Positions 25,804-36,400 of a DNA stretch of 64,000 nucleotides are shown here, piece by piece. Source of the stretch: Owenweeksia sp965229445. Lineage in GTDB: Bacteria > Bacteroidota > Bacteroidia > Flavobacteriales > Schleiferiaceae. Position numbers and translations under genes: made by a program. The stretch spans positions 1 through 64,000 of the forward strand of contig OZ245876.1 in NCBI GenBank assembly GCA_965229445.1. Reading direction: 5' to 3'. Under the pieces are notes generated by a model. It was given only the letters and a program-made list of their open reading frames with translations, was not told the origin of the DNA and did not search any database. Within the stretch, counting starts at the first letter, position 1. The number at the start of each line of letters is the position of its first letter.

Positions 25804-26595
25804 TTAGCTGAAAATCGGCGGAGATACCATTCTACCATCCTGGGTGTATTCCCGGAGGCAGGTTGTTGTGCCATCAAACTCCGCAAATGTGAAATACTTG
25901 ATCCAATCTCCCAGGTTGACATAGGTAGAATTGTCGCCAATCTTTAGCTCCAGCGGTAAGTGGCGATGCCCAAAGATGAAATAGTCAAAATGCTCCTTCT
26001 TAAGCACCTCCTTGCAAAAAATGGCCAGCCATTCATTCTCTTCTCCATAGAACTCCTCATCGGAAGAGCCTGTTTTAGCGCGACTCTTGCGACTAAAATA
26101 ATCGGCCAGACCGATGCCAAAATTAGGGTGTAGCCGGGCAAAAGCCCACTGAAGAAACTTGTTCTCAAAAACTTTCTTGATGAATTTATAGGAATGATCT
26201 CCTGGTCCTAAACCATCCCCGTGACCAATAAAAAACTTTACCCCGTTCCATTCTCTTTTCAGCGGTTTGCGGTGTAGTTGAACACCCGTTTCAGTGGGCA
26301 AGTAATCAAAAATCCACATGTCGTGGTTCCCGGTAAAAAGGTGTATGGGCAATCCAGAATCTGTAAGCTCAGCCAGTTTACCCAATACCCGCACGAAGCC
26401 TCGAGGCACGGCTTTCTTATACTCAAACCAGAAATCGAAGAGATCACCAACTATGAATAGTTCTTCCGCATCCTTACTAATTTCGCCTAGCCACTGCACA
26501 AAGAGTCGTTCCCGTTCAAGACTGCGCTCTCGATCAGGTGCTCCTAAGTGAAGGTCGGAAGCAAAATATATCTTCTTTCCATTTGCCAGCTGCAT
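25804..26595 (-). CDS. LpxH-like UDP-2,3-diacylglucosamine diphosphatase
   Basis: A 263-residue calcineurin-like metallophosphoesterase. Metal-binding motifs are Asp14/His16 in SDLHLG, Asp51 in GDLFDFW, GNHD at residues 89-92, GHGDG further on and FGHRH near the C-terminus. Bacteroidota LpxH enzymes of about 250 residues use this exact motif set to make lipid X in lipid A biosynthesis at the inner membrane. It stands alone, convergent with the efflux operon (gap of 18 bp). Confidence 0.9.
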   Translation of the reverse strand: MQLANGKKIYFASDLHLGAPDRERSLERERLFVQWLGEISKDAEELFIVGDLFDFWFEYKKAVPRGFVRVLGKLAELTDSGLPIHLFTGNHDMWIFDYLPTETGVQLHRKPLKREWNGVKFFIGHGDGLGPGDHSYKFIKKVFENKFLQWAFARLHPNFGIGLADYFSRKSRAKTGSSDEEFYGEENEWLAIFCKEVLKKEHFDYFIFGHRHLPLELKIGDNSTYVNLGDWIKYFTFAEFDGTTTCLREYTQDGRMVSPPIFS

Positions 26596-26702
26596 GGGGG
26601 CGAAGATAGCTTATGAAAGAGAATCACCGCTTTCATGTGATATAAATCAATTTCTTAGCTTATGCCATTAAATATCTTTATCCTGTTAACCAAAATCTGT
26701 TT

Positions 26703-27602
26703 ATGGGTCAATTTATAATTACCGACGAGGCCATAAAAAAGAAGCTTAAACCGGAACAGCTTCTTACCAATGAAGATTTTCAGAGAATTGTAGGAAGCGA
26801 TGAAATTATACCAATCCTCACCGAAAGAGAAAGAAATATTGATAAGATTCTCTTTAATTTAAGTTATGAAGATCAGCTCCGGAAACTACAAGTTGAGCTG
26901 GTTAAACTTCAGAGCTGGATTGTAAAAAACAAGCTTCGTGTAGCGATTATTTTTGAAGGAAGAGATGCTGCCGGAAAGGGTGGTACCATCAAACGCTTCT
27001 CACAACATCTAAACCCTCGGTCTATGCGAGTGGTAGCGCTATCCAAGCCATCGGATATAGAAAGAGGGCAATGGTATTTCCGCCGCTATATTCGGCAGCT
27101 GCCCAACCAGGGAGAAATGGCCTTTTTTGATCGCAGCTGGTATAACCGTGCAGTAGTGGAGCCAGTAATGGGGTTTTGTAATGATCAGCAATATGCTCGA
27201 TTCATGCAGCAAGTGCCCGAGTTTGAAAACATGCTAATTGAAGATGGACTGCACCTCATTAAATTTTGGTTTTCCATCACCAAAGAAGAACAACAGCGAC
27301 GCTTTCAAGCTAGAAGTGAAAACCCTTTAAAGCAATGGAAGCTTAGTCCGGTGGACAAAAAAGGACAGGAACTCTGGGATCGTTATACTTACTACAAAGA
27401 ACAAATGTTTAGTCGCACCCATACTACTTTCAGTCCCTGGATTATTATAAAAACCAATGTGAAAAAGATTGCCCGTCTAGAAAGTATTCGGTACGTTTTA
27501 TCCCAGTTTGAATACGATGGCAAGGATGAGGCAGCTACCGGTGTACTGCCCGATCCCAACGTAATTATGCGCTTTCACCGCTCAATTTATGATATTGAAT
27601 AA
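26703..27602 (+). CDS. ppk2: Polyphosphate kinase 2 family protein, first of a tandem pair
   Basis: A 299-residue PPK2 kinase that moves phosphate between polyphosphate and nucleotides. Walker A is EGRDAAGKGG at residues 85-94, and the lid and Walker B follow (FFDRSWYNRAVVEPVMGF). The conserved SPVDKKGQELWDRYTYYK segment and the PW(I/V)IIK strand are present. It carries an N-terminal extension of about 60 residues compared with its neighbour. Its TAA overlaps the next ATG as TAATG. Class I (NDP-phosphorylating) is likely, but direction and nucleotide cannot be read from sequence. Confidence 0.93.
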   Translation: MGQFIITDEAIKKKLKPEQLLTNEDFQRIVGSDEIIPILTERERNIDKILFNLSYEDQLRKLQVELVKLQSWIVKNKLRVAIIFEGRDAAGKGGTIKRFSQHLNPRSMRVVALSKPSDIERGQWYFRRYIRQLPNQGEMAFFDRSWYNRAVVEPVMGFCNDQQYARFMQQVPEFENMLIEDGLHLIKFWFSITKEEQQRRFQARSENPLKQWKLSPVDKKGQELWDRYTYYKEQMFSRTHTTFSPWIIIKTNVKKIARLESIRYVLSQFEYDGKDEAATGVLPDPNVIMRFHRSIYDIE

Positions 27603-28375
27603 TGAACTATAATTTTAACGATAAAGAGCTTAGAATGCTCAATTCCAATCTGGCCGTTAAACTGATGCTACAGCAAGACGTGCTTGACCCAACCAAAGTT
27701 TTACGCAACGTTAAAAACGAAAAGGAAATTGAGAAGTTACAAGTAGAACTTATTAAGCTCCAACAATGGGTCATTGAAAATGGAAAGCGTGTATGTGTAC
27801 TCTTTGAAGGAAGGGATGCCGCGGGCAAAGGTGGCGCTATTAGAAGGATAACGCATCATCTTAACCCTAGGAATTACCGGGTTGTTGCCTTACCAAGGCC
27901 GTCTGAAGAAGAAAAACAACAATGGTATTTTCAGCGATATATCAACAATTTACCCAATGCTGGAGAAATGGTGTTTTTTGATCGAAGCTGGTATAACCGG
28001 GCGGTGGTAGAGCCCGTTAATGGCTTTTGTACGGCTGATGAATATCATCGATTTATGCAGGATGTACTTCACTTTGAAGATATGATCACCAATGATGGCA
28101 TTATTCTCATCAAATTCTACTTCTCGATCTCTAAACGTGAACAGGCAAGACGTTTCGCGGATATTAAAAGCGACCCTCTGAAACGTTGGAAAATGAGTCC
28201 GGTGGATGAAAAAGCTCAGTCATTATGGAGCGAATACACCGAATATAAGGAGGCGATGTTTGATAAAACTCATAACGGGCATAATCCTTGGGTGATCATA
28301 AAAGCTAACCGAAAGGGCAAGGCCAGAGTTGAGGCAATTAAATACCTGCTTAAAAATATCCCGTATAAAAACTAG
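27602..28375 (+). CDS. ppk2: Polyphosphate kinase 2 family protein, second of a tandem pair
   Basis: A 257-residue PPK2 kinase, clearly a paralogue of the upstream protein. Walker A EGRDAAGKGG is at residues 69-78, with FFDRSWYNRAVVEPVNGF and SPVDEKAQSLWSEYTEYK. It is shorter at both ends. Translational coupling through TAATG suggests equal expression and possibly a hetero-oligomer or complementary nucleotide specificity (inference). PPK2 proteins act as tetramers or dimers in the cytoplasm. Confidence 0.93.
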   Translation: MNYNFNDKELRMLNSNLAVKLMLQQDVLDPTKVLRNVKNEKEIEKLQVELIKLQQWVIENGKRVCVLFEGRDAAGKGGAIRRITHHLNPRNYRVVALPRPSEEEKQQWYFQRYINNLPNAGEMVFFDRSWYNRAVVEPVNGFCTADEYHRFMQDVLHFEDMITNDGIILIKFYFSISKREQARRFADIKSDPLKRWKMSPVDEKAQSLWSEYTEYKEAMFDKTHNGHNPWVIIKANRKGKARVEAIKYLLKNIPYKN

Positions 28376-28463
28376 ACCCCCTTTCAGGGTTGATCCTTTA
28401 TGTTAAATCAATCCGTTTTTCAACTGAACCGGCATCCCTTGAAGATATTTACATAGTAAAAAG

Positions 28464-29405
28464 CTAGGGCTGCTGCACCACTATCTTTTGGTTAAATATC
28501 CCCATCTGAGTGTCAAGCTTTAGGATATAACTACCGGGTGGCAAAGTTGGTCTAATAGCGTATCGAACCCCTTCCCTGAAAATCAGCTCGCCTACTTTAT
28601 GCCCGGATAAATTAAACACCGAGGCATCCGAAATTTCAAGGTTCTCCGCCAGAGAAATTGATAGGCCTTCGCCCTTTCCCGGATTAGGATAAATACTAAC
28701 GGCTTGATTTCCGGTGGCCATTTCTGAAATTCCAATGCTCGGGTTGAAGAGCAGACTTACCTCCGCAGAATCCAGTTCCCGGGAATAAATGCGCAAATCA
28801 TTGATCAAACCGGTGAAAGGATAAGTACTAAAAGACGTCATACCCAGGAATATTACTTCATTTATCCCACCGTTACCCGTGTATAAATTTTCGGGAATAG
28901 ACCCGTCTAAGCTTCCATCGATGTATAGTTTGGTAATGCTGCCGTTTGAGGTGAGCACTACATGATGCCAGATGTTATCATCCAGATCTGATTTCAATGA
29001 TTGATACCCATTTACAGAGCTCCCTCCGCAGAAGCCAACAATCTTTCCGGATGCTTCCAGGCGCAGCCCAAAACCGAGAAAAGCCCCTTGTACCAAAATC
29101 TGACCGTTAGCACCAGCATCATTATTCTTAAACCACAGTGAAATAGAGGTTTCCGTAAACCAAGTGTTATCAAAAGCGGTTGAAGACACCATGCGGTCAG
29201 CGCCGGATAGTTGCAAGGCATAATCACTACCACTTACCGGGGCATATGCCACAGCACCGATATCCAGCTTTAGATCATTATTGTTTCCGGTACTGTCAAC
29301 CAGATTGCCATCAAAGGGGAAGCGTGCTTCAAGGCTATCCGTAAGGTTCTGAGACCACAGAGATGATATGAGGAAGCTAAACGCCAGACTTAAGAAATGC
29401 TTCAT
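28464..29405 (-). CDS. Secreted LamG/concanavalin-like protein with T9SS sorting domain
   Basis: About 313 residues from ATG 29405. That start gives a signal peptide (MKHFLSLAFSFLISSLWSQ); an in-frame start 28 codons upstream would bury it. Residues about 30-215 form a LamG-type jelly roll (LEARFPFDGNLVDSTGNNND, WHHVVLTSNGSITKLYIDG). The last 75 residues are a type A T9SS C-terminal domain with SIYPNPGKGEG and PGSYILKLDT and a VVQQP end. It is exported across the outer membrane and probably surface-attached, binding glycans or acting as adhesin (inference). Confidence 0.88.
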   Translation of the reverse strand: MKHFLSLAFSFLISSLWSQNLTDSLEARFPFDGNLVDSTGNNNDLKLDIGAVAYAPVSGSDYALQLSGADRMVSSTAFDNTWFTETSISLWFKNNDAGANGQILVQGAFLGFGLRLEASGKIVGFCGGSSVNGYQSLKSDLDDNIWHHVVLTSNGSITKLYIDGSLDGSIPENLYTGNGGINEVIFLGMTSFSTYPFTGLINDLRIYSRELDSAEVSLLFNPSIGISEMATGNQAVSIYPNPGKGEGLSISLAENLEISDASVFNLSGHKVGELIFREGVRYAIRPTLPPGSYILKLDTQMGIFNQKIVVQQP

Positions 29406-29422
29406 ATGAACACTTGTTTCCT

Positions 29423-29430
29423 CAAAACTA
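29423..29430 (-). promoter_or_regulatory. -7 promoter element TAGTTTTG
   Basis: A TAnnTTTG match on the minus strand 18 bases before the ATG at 29405. A TTG lies 16 bases further upstream, near the expected -33 spacing. It supports the chosen downstream start of the LamG protein. Confidence 0.5.
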
Positions 29431-29632
29431 CCAAATATCCACCGGGCAACGGCCGGTGCTATTTGTGATATTATGAGACTTGTATCCATACACTACTGTT
29501 TTTCAACATCTTGAATCCGTCTAAATAATAGATTTTCCCATTTGTGAATTCTACAATGGCTATAGATTCTATATCGTCCTACTCATTATTCTGTACATTG
29601 GTCAATCTTAAACTTTACTAATTCAGCATCTT

Positions 29633-30145
29633 ATGAAACGTATTCTTTTATCCTTTACCATTATTCTATTGGCGCTTTCAGCACAGGCTCAACTTAAAAT
29701 TGGGGTGAATGGAGGCTTACCTATTGGAGACTTTAGTGACTCCTACAGTGCCAATTTTGGACTAGATGCTTATTATTATTTCATTGGTGGAGATGATGAA
29801 CTTCTGAATATTGGCTTAGCCTCGGGGTTTTCATTTTTTGCCGGTGATGATGCCGAGGTTTCAGGGATAACTGTAGAAGTTGACAACGCACAATTTATTC
29901 CTCTTGCCGCTGCCGCCAGGGTAAACTTTATTGAATTTTTATCCTTTGGAGTTGATCTGGGTTACGGTCTCCCTGTGGGTAGCGAAAGTGATGGTAGTAT
30001 TTATTATCGGGCGAGTGGCGGTCTTGATTTTGGATCACTAGAGTTAAATGCCTTCTTCCTGGGCTACGGTTTTAGCGAAGGAAACCAGAGTGCCACACTA
30101 AACTCTGTTGGAATTGGAATATTATATGATTTGGGCGGAAAATGA
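29633..30145 (+). CDS. Small outer-membrane beta-barrel protein
   Basis: A 170-residue protein with a signal peptide (MKRILLSFTIILLALSAQAQ) and eight or so short amphipathic strands (LKIGVNGGLPIGDF, ANFGLDAYYYF, FGVDLGYGLPVG, LNAFFLGYGF), ending GIGILYDLGGK. It resembles the OMP_b-brl group. A clear plus-strand terminator follows at 30195. Function unknown. Confidence 0.78.
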   Translation: MKRILLSFTIILLALSAQAQLKIGVNGGLPIGDFSDSYSANFGLDAYYYFIGGDDELLNIGLASGFSFFAGDDAEVSGITVEVDNAQFIPLAAAARVNFIEFLSFGVDLGYGLPVGSESDGSIYYRASGGLDFGSLELNAFFLGYGFSEGNQSATLNSVGIGILYDLGGK

Positions 30146-30194
30146 TTAATCCCTGGGCATTGCCTGTTACTATTTCAAAGTATATTAAATAGAG

Positions 30195-30225
30195 ACCCCA
30201 CCCGCTCCGGTGGGGTTCTTTATTT
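30195..30225 (+). terminator. Rho-independent terminator
   Basis: ACCCCAC (30195-30201) pairs with GTGGGGT (30210-30216) and is followed by TCTTTATTT. It sits 49 bases after the stop of the barrel gene at 29633-30145. Confidence 0.85.
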
Positions 30226-30244
30226 GATGTTAGTACACATTTAA

Positions 30245-30697
30245 ATGAATAAACCAATAGCCATACCGATTTCTGACCCTATCATGGAAGCTATCAAGCT
30301 TGGGTTTCCGGTAATCATTGTATTTGTCCTTATGTCTTGGTTTACCGGGGAGAATCCCGTCGATGCTTTCTTTGTAGTTGTTTTGGTCGGTCTGGTGCTA
30401 TACTGGATTTTTAACCTTCTACCACTAAAGACAGTTAAGTTGGATGGTAACTATTTAGCAATCTCCAATTGGAGAAAAACAGAACGTATTCACCTCCATA
30501 ACATTAGCAAACTAGAAATTGGCAGTTGGCCAGCTTATAAATCCAAACTAACATTTGATTACGAAACCGAATTTGGTTCAGTTGTTTATTTTGCTGCCAG
30601 GCAGCAGCTAGGCGGAATAGGAATAAGCCCGAGGACGAAAAGTATATTCACCCAAATTGAAGAATTGATCGAAGATAAAAAGAAAGAACTGCTCTAA
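30245..30697 (+). CDS. Two-helix membrane protein with PH-like C-terminal domain
   Basis: A 150-residue protein. Two transmembrane helices lie at about residues 18-38 and 41-62 (FPVIIVFVLMSWF; AFFVVVLVGLVLYWIF). A soluble beta-rich domain follows (VKLDGNYLAISNWRKTERIHLHNISKLEI), reminiscent of bacterial PH domains. It has its own short upstream gap after a terminator and no obvious partner. The function is not known; the PH assignment is by pattern only. Confidence 0.65.
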   Translation: MNKPIAIPISDPIMEAIKLGFPVIIVFVLMSWFTGENPVDAFFVVVLVGLVLYWIFNLLPLKTVKLDGNYLAISNWRKTERIHLHNISKLEIGSWPAYKSKLTFDYETEFGSVVYFAARQQLGGIGISPRTKSIFTQIEELIEDKKKELL

Positions 30698-30802
30698 CTC
30701 AAAATAGCTGCGCTCAAGGCTGCATTTTAGTTGCACTCCGTAAACCTTATCTTTAAAGATCCCTGATTTACCCGGTGCAGATTTCATATTTTTACTAGGA
30801 TC

Positions 30803-32365
30803 ATGATTGTGAAATACCTCCTTTCCAGTATTTTATTCCTCCTCCTTTTGGCTGTGCGTGCTCAAGATGGAAGCCTGGATCCCTTATTTGGTGATAGTGG
30901 CACCCGGGTAATTTCCCTGGAAAACCGAAATACCAGAGGTGATGTGATGGAATATTTGGATGATGGCAGTATTATTCTGGGAGTAAATAGCGATACAACC
31001 AAGTTTGGAGGCTGGTTTGATGTCTGTTTCTATATCTATAAACTTCAGCCCAATGGACAAGCGGATACCACATTTGGCAATGGGGGTAGCCTGTATTATC
31101 CGCAAGGATCAGGTGGTCATAGCATGGTATTTGCCATGGCTCAGCCGGATAAGAATACCGTGGTGGTGAGTTGCGTGGTAAATGGCGCCTTAAAGATTCT
31201 CAAGTTCAACCCTGATGGACAAAAGGATACCCTGTTCAACGTTCCTGGGTTTTCCAATTATTCAGACAAAAGATATATCGGCGTCCAATCTGATCAGAAA
31301 CTTGTGGTAAGCGGTTCTTACCCTGCAGGCAGTTTCTCCAAATTATCTATTTATCGCGTAAACCCCGATGGAACCCCTGATCTTAGCTTTGGCAACAATG
31401 GCCTGCTAAACTTCAACCCCACCCAGTATAGACATATCATCTGTGGGGAGATGATGCTGCAAGATGATAATAAGATCATAGTGGTAGGGTCTGCTTATGA
31501 TTCTGAGACGCACCGAAATGCGCTTATAATGAGGTTTAATCCCGATGGCTCTATGGATAGTACTTTCAATAATTCCGGAATTAGCTATCCACAACTTGGC
31601 TCTCAGCAATATGCAGGTCACTTTTATGATTTAGCTATTTTGCCCAATGGGCAGATCATGGTTACTGGTATTGTTGAATACCCGGGGGGAACCGGAGGCT
31701 GGTATGCCAACCATCCCTTAGCCGTGAAATTTAATGCCGATGGCACCCTTGACTCTACTTTTGGCACGGCAGGGGTGGCTATTCTTTACACGCTCTATAA
31801 TGCCAATGACATCACGGAGACGGTTGCTGTTCAGGCCGACGGCAAGGTGCTTCTCGGTGGTCGTGCTTCTCATCCTTATCCGGTTATGCAGAGTGACTTT
31901 TATATAACCCGACTGAAAGCTGACGGACAGGTAGATGGCAGCTTTGGCACCAATGGATACTTCCTTAGCAATTTCAATGGTATAGAAACTAATGTGGTGA
32001 GAGATCTATGCATTCAATCGGATAACAAGATATTAGCTTATGGCCTTACTAAAGACGAAACCAACAGCTACTTTCACGCGGTGATCTGCCGTTTGCAAAA
32101 TGACTCAAGCCTATCCTTAACCACACGCCCCGCAGAAGAAGTAATCATCTATCCCAATCCGGTGAATTCTCTGCTCCATGTAAAAGCAAAGGGAATTGAC
32201 AGGCTTGAGATATACAATATCGCCGGTAAACTCATTCACTCCCAGTCCAGTCTCTATTCAAAAAATGAAGTATCCATTGCTACTGATGCATTAAAACCGG
32301 GTATGTACTTTCTGATTTTACATAGTGAGCACAATTTCACTTCACAGGCTTTCATTAAAGACTAA
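30803..32365 (+). CDS. Secreted delta-60 repeat protein with T9SS sorting domain
   Basis: A 520-residue protein with a signal peptide (ILFLLLLAVRAQ). At least six delta-60 repeats are visible, each about 55-65 residues with the core NPDG-x-DxTFG-x-G (QADTTFGNGG, TPDLSFGNNG, SMDSTFNNSG, TLDSTFGTAG, QVDGSFGTNG). This repeat is thought to fold as a beta-propeller-like array. The C-terminal 75 residues are a type A T9SS sorting domain (IIYPNPVNSLLHV, LEIYNIAGKLI, KPGMYFLIL). It is probably surface-exposed or released. A lone gene. Confidence 0.9.
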   Translation: MIVKYLLSSILFLLLLAVRAQDGSLDPLFGDSGTRVISLENRNTRGDVMEYLDDGSIILGVNSDTTKFGGWFDVCFYIYKLQPNGQADTTFGNGGSLYYPQGSGGHSMVFAMAQPDKNTVVVSCVVNGALKILKFNPDGQKDTLFNVPGFSNYSDKRYIGVQSDQKLVVSGSYPAGSFSKLSIYRVNPDGTPDLSFGNNGLLNFNPTQYRHIICGEMMLQDDNKIIVVGSAYDSETHRNALIMRFNPDGSMDSTFNNSGISYPQLGSQQYAGHFYDLAILPNGQIMVTGIVEYPGGTGGWYANHPLAVKFNADGTLDSTFGTAGVAILYTLYNANDITETVAVQADGKVLLGGRASHPYPVMQSDFYITRLKADGQVDGSFGTNGYFLSNFNGIETNVVRDLCIQSDNKILAYGLTKDETNSYFHAVICRLQNDSSLSLTTRPAEEVIIYPNPVNSLLHVKAKGIDRLEIYNIAGKLIHSQSSLYSKNEVSIATDALKPGMYFLILHSEHNFTSQAFIKD

Positions 32366-32585
32366 AAGTGCTCTTGTAAGGTCAACTTCCCCTATGCTTA
32401 ATGTGTGTATTTAAGTATATTTACATGAATCTGGAAGGTTAAAATATCAGTCCTATTATCTTGGATAAGTCCCACTGCTTGATTGTTGTCGCCTGAATTT
32501 TGGCCTTTCTCCAAAAAGACCACTTATTCATAAAGGTCGGATTTTGGTAAGGCGGGAAAGAGCTGATTTCGATATGATTTATGAC

Positions 32586-32624
32586 CCAAAAAGCCCCCTC
32601 AATATGCGTTATCGAAGGGGCTAA
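32586..32624 (-). terminator. Rho-independent terminator after superoxide dismutase
   Basis: On the minus strand AGCCCCTTCGATAA, loop, and a complementary TTGAGGGGGCT arm are followed by TTTTT. It lies 35 bases beyond the stop of the superoxide dismutase gene. Confidence 0.8.
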
Positions 32625-32658
32625 TCAAATTTAAGCTCTTATTTAAGGAGGCTGAAGC

Positions 32659-33270
32659 CTATGATTTAGCGGCTTCGTATCGGCGATTCACCTCTTCCCA
32701 ATTAATTACGTTGAAAAAAGCTTCCAGATACTCTGGTCGCTTGTTCTGATACTTAAGGTAATAAGCATGCTCCCATACATCTACTCCCAGAATGGGGGTT
32801 CCTTTTACATCCGCCACATCCATCATGGGGTTATCCTGGTTTGCGGTAGAAGTTACCTGAAGTTGTCCTGCTCCATTCACAATAAGCCAGGCCCAACCAG
32901 AACCAAATTGCGTAGCGGCCGCGTTCTTAAACTCGTCCTTAAACTTATCAAATGATCCAAAGGATGAATTGATGGCCTCTGCAACAGCACCGGTTGCTTC
33001 ACCACCGGCATTGGGAGCCATTACCTTCCAAAAAAGATCATGGTTATAATAACCGCCGCCATTGTTCCGTACTCCCGCGCCCATATTAGACACATTGGCA
33101 AGAATGCTTTCAATCGAATCGTTTTCATGCCCTGTTCCTTCCAAAGCTGCATTCAGTTTAGAAGTATATCCCGCATGATGTTTATCGTGATGGATCTCCA
33201 TGGTGCGAGCATCGATATGCGGCTCCAATGCATCAAATGAATATGGAAGATCAGGAAGTTGAAAAGCCAT
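32659..33270 (-). CDS. sodA: Superoxide dismutase, Mn-type
   Basis: A 203-residue Fe/Mn superoxide dismutase that converts superoxide to H2O2 and O2. Metal ligands are His27 (TMEIHHDKHH), the His of YYNHDLFW, and Asp and His in VDVWEHAYY. The Gly-rich NNGGGYYNH and the Gln in STANQDNPMM follow the Mn-type pattern. There is no signal peptide, so it is cytoplasmic. A -7 element (33309-33316) and a strong terminator make it a single-gene unit. A manganese enzyme fits the Mn/Fe uptake system at 12-16 kb. Confidence 0.95.
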   Translation of the reverse strand: MAFQLPDLPYSFDALEPHIDARTMEIHHDKHHAGYTSKLNAALEGTGHENDSIESILANVSNMGAGVRNNGGGYYNHDLFWKVMAPNAGGEATGAVAEAINSSFGSFDKFKDEFKNAAATQFGSGWAWLIVNGAGQLQVTSTANQDNPMMDVADVKGTPILGVDVWEHAYYLKYQNKRPEYLEAFFNVINWEEVNRRYEAAKS

Positions 33271-33308
33271 AGTGTTTGGTATTTAAGTTAATTTTCTATT
33301 CTAATTCT

Positions 33309-33316
33309 CAAAGGTA
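33309..33316 (-). promoter_or_regulatory. -7 promoter element TACCTTTG for sodA
   Basis: An exact TAnnTTTG match on the minus strand 39 bases upstream of the sodA ATG. Confidence 0.55.
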
Positions 33317-33400
33317 ACAAGCCTGATGCGAATAGGTTTGTTGAAGGATAAAATTCCTTTCCCTTCGTATTCTATAATTCCTTCGTAATTTCCTCCTTTC

Positions 33401-36400
33401 ATGTCAAGCTTCAAGATTTATAGTGCCTCGGCTGGAGCCGGTAAAACCTATCAATTGGTAAGGGATTACCTCAGAATTTGTTTGGGAACTAACAACCCGG
33501 CTCAATTCATGAAAATTCTGGCTATCACCTTCACCAACAAGGCTGCCAATGAAATGAAAAGCCGCATCATTAGCCAATTGCGAGATCTCGCTGACCCCAA
33601 GCCAAGTACGTCCCCGGCTATGTTGGCTGATTTGTGTGCAGACTTAGCATTGGAAGAAAGTGAACTCCGGGGTCGTGCCAGAGCCTGCCTCAGCACGATC
33701 CTACATGAATATTCTGCCTTCTCTGTATCAACCATAGATGGTTTTACCAACCGACTAATCCGCAGCTTCGCCCGCGACTTAAACCTGGGCGGCAATTATG
33801 AGGTGGAGATGGATGGAGAAGAAATGCTGCAGGAGGCTATAGACGAAATGTTATCTGGCCTCACGGAAGAGAATGATACCACCGAGATTATACTGGGGTT
33901 TGTTGAGGAACAGCTGGAGCTAGGACGGTCCCCTAGACCTGAGCACAGCCTTATGGAGGCGGGTAAAAACCTATTTCAAGAATCGGCTTTTCATCACCTT
34001 AGAGCCTTGCGCTCCGTGAAACCGTCTCAATTCAAGGAAATAATCAAATCCTTAAAAAGACGTAAAAAGAAGATTGAGAAAGAAGTAGAATCTAGAGCCA
34101 CTGAAGTCCTTGAGTTTATCACAGACCATGGTTTAACCCGCGAGCACTTTAGCCGGGGATATGTATTTAATTATATCCTTTATCTCGTTGAAGGCAGGAC
34201 TGACAAGTGGGTGCCTTCTAAAAGTGTTCAAAAAGTAATTGATGGAGAGGCGGATTTCTATGCCAAATCCAAGGCTCGGGAATATGAGGCCGTCTTTGCC
34301 CCAATAGAGCAAGAACTTCATAACAAGTTGTTGCGCCTGGCTTCTTTGATTGAGGATAATTATGGCCAATATCAACTTATTAGTGCCGTTCTTAAAAACA
34401 TTTATGGCACCGCTATTATTACCGAAATTGACCGGCAACTTCAACGGGTAAAAGACAACACCAATCGTCTTCCCATTGGTGAATTCAATAAACTTATAAG
34501 TGAAAAGCTCCGCAATGAACCAGCGGATTACCTATTTGAGCGATTAGGAGAACGATATCGGTATTTCTTTATTGATGAATTTCAGGATACCTCAAGATTA
34601 CAATGGCAAAACCTACTGCCGCTGGTTAACAATGCCATGGCTGGCGGGGGTGAAGTGCTGCTGGTGGGAGATGCGAAACAGAGTATCTATCGCTGGCGAG
34701 GTGGTGAGGTAGAACAATTTCTCGACCTTAAAAATAATCGCGATCACAGCAACAAGGTCAAAGCCGGCGATAAAATCCTTGAACTATATCCCAGGATAAA
34801 CCAACATCTACCTAAAAACTACCGCAGCAAAGCCGAAGTGGTAAAGTTCAACAATGCATTTTTCAAAGAATCAGCGGCCCTGGTTCATGGAGAAGATTTC
34901 GCACAACTCTACCAACAGAGTGGACAAGAGATACAGCATGAAAGTGGAGGTTACGTAGAGATGCAGCTCCTTGAATACGACCATGATAATAAGGATCAGT
35001 ACACCCTAGAGCAGTGTGCTAAATGCGTGGAAATCATCCAGGACGCAGTAGGGCGAGGAATTTCTTTGCCTGACATCTGCATATTGGTGCGCAGCAACGC
35101 GAAGGGTAATATTGTTGCCCGGCATTTAATGCAGCAGGGTATCTCCGTTATTAGTCCCGATGCGCTATCGCTGAGCAGCAGCAGAGAGGTGCTTGCTCTG
35201 GTATCCGCTATGGAGACCATTAACAAGGGTGTGCAAAAGTCCTTGCGGTATTACTTTTTAGAATTTTTGGCGGGACTGCCTAAAGTAGCCGCGGAATATC
35301 CGGACAGGCATGATTTCATGGCAGAGTTTTGTCACCTCACGCCAGTGACCCTTTTTAAGCGGTTAGCTATTCTTCTTCCAGGCTTCAATTATCAGCAATT
35401 GATGATGCTTTCCTTAAGCGACATGGTTTATCAGCTTTGTCGGTCTCTAGAAATTGACATCCAGGCTAATCCGTTTTTGCATGCCTTTCTGGATCAGGTA
35501 AGGGCATTTGAGATTAAAGATGGGGAAGATCTACCCGGTTTTATAAGGTGGTGGCATGATAGAGGTTATAAGCTTAACATCAGCACCCCGGAGCATTCCA
35601 ACGCGGTGCAGGTTATGAGTATTCATAAAAGTAAGGGACTGGAGTTTAAATTATGCATACTTGCTTTTGCGGATTGGCCAACCGAACGGGAACCAGGGTC
35701 TACCCGGAAGTGGTATGAGCTTGAGCCCGAGTTGGAATTTGGTATTCCTACAGCCTGGATAAACCTTAAGAAGGATGATTCGGGCCTTAGCTTACCATCC
35801 TACCAAAAACTATACGATAATAACAAGGAGCTCGTGAATTTTGACAACCTAAACCTGTTGTATGTTGCCTTCACGAGGGCCGTAGAGGAGCTTTATATTC
35901 TCGGAGGAGATGGCTTTAGTCAGCCCAATCAGCGCGTTTATCGTTATTTAAAGGCTTGTTTGGATGCAAATGATAGAACAACACATCTGATATGTGGTCA
36001 TAAGCAACATTACCCCGGAGATAGAAACTCCAAAGAACCCGAAAGCATAAATTACGAAGCAGGAAATTGGCGGGACAAGCTTAGGGTCGTGGCTGATGTA
36101 CCCACACAATGGTCAAAAGGAGAATTTAGCTCCGAAATAGCGTATGGTAAGCTTCTTCATGGTTTGTTATCCCAAATAAATACGGAACAAGATGTTGAAC
36201 CTCTGCTTGCACAACAGCTTGAAGCAGGGATCATCCAGCCCAGGCAAGCAGAGGAAATCACTTCAAAATTAAAGCGGGTTGTTCGTCACCCGCAACTATC
36301 TCCCTCATTCAGTTCTGAAGCTGAAATACTCAATGAAGCTGAAATATTGGAACCCGGAGGCCAGCTGTCAAGACCAGACCGGGTGATTATCACCAATGAC

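Noticed and set aside
28464..29489. Longer form of the LamG/T9SS protein
   Set aside because: The extra 28 residues precede a perfect signal peptide, and a promoter element lies within them.
30701..30729. AAAATAGC ... GCTGCATTTT considered as a terminator after the PH-like protein
   Set aside because: The stem is broken by mismatches and the T-run is short; too weak to call.
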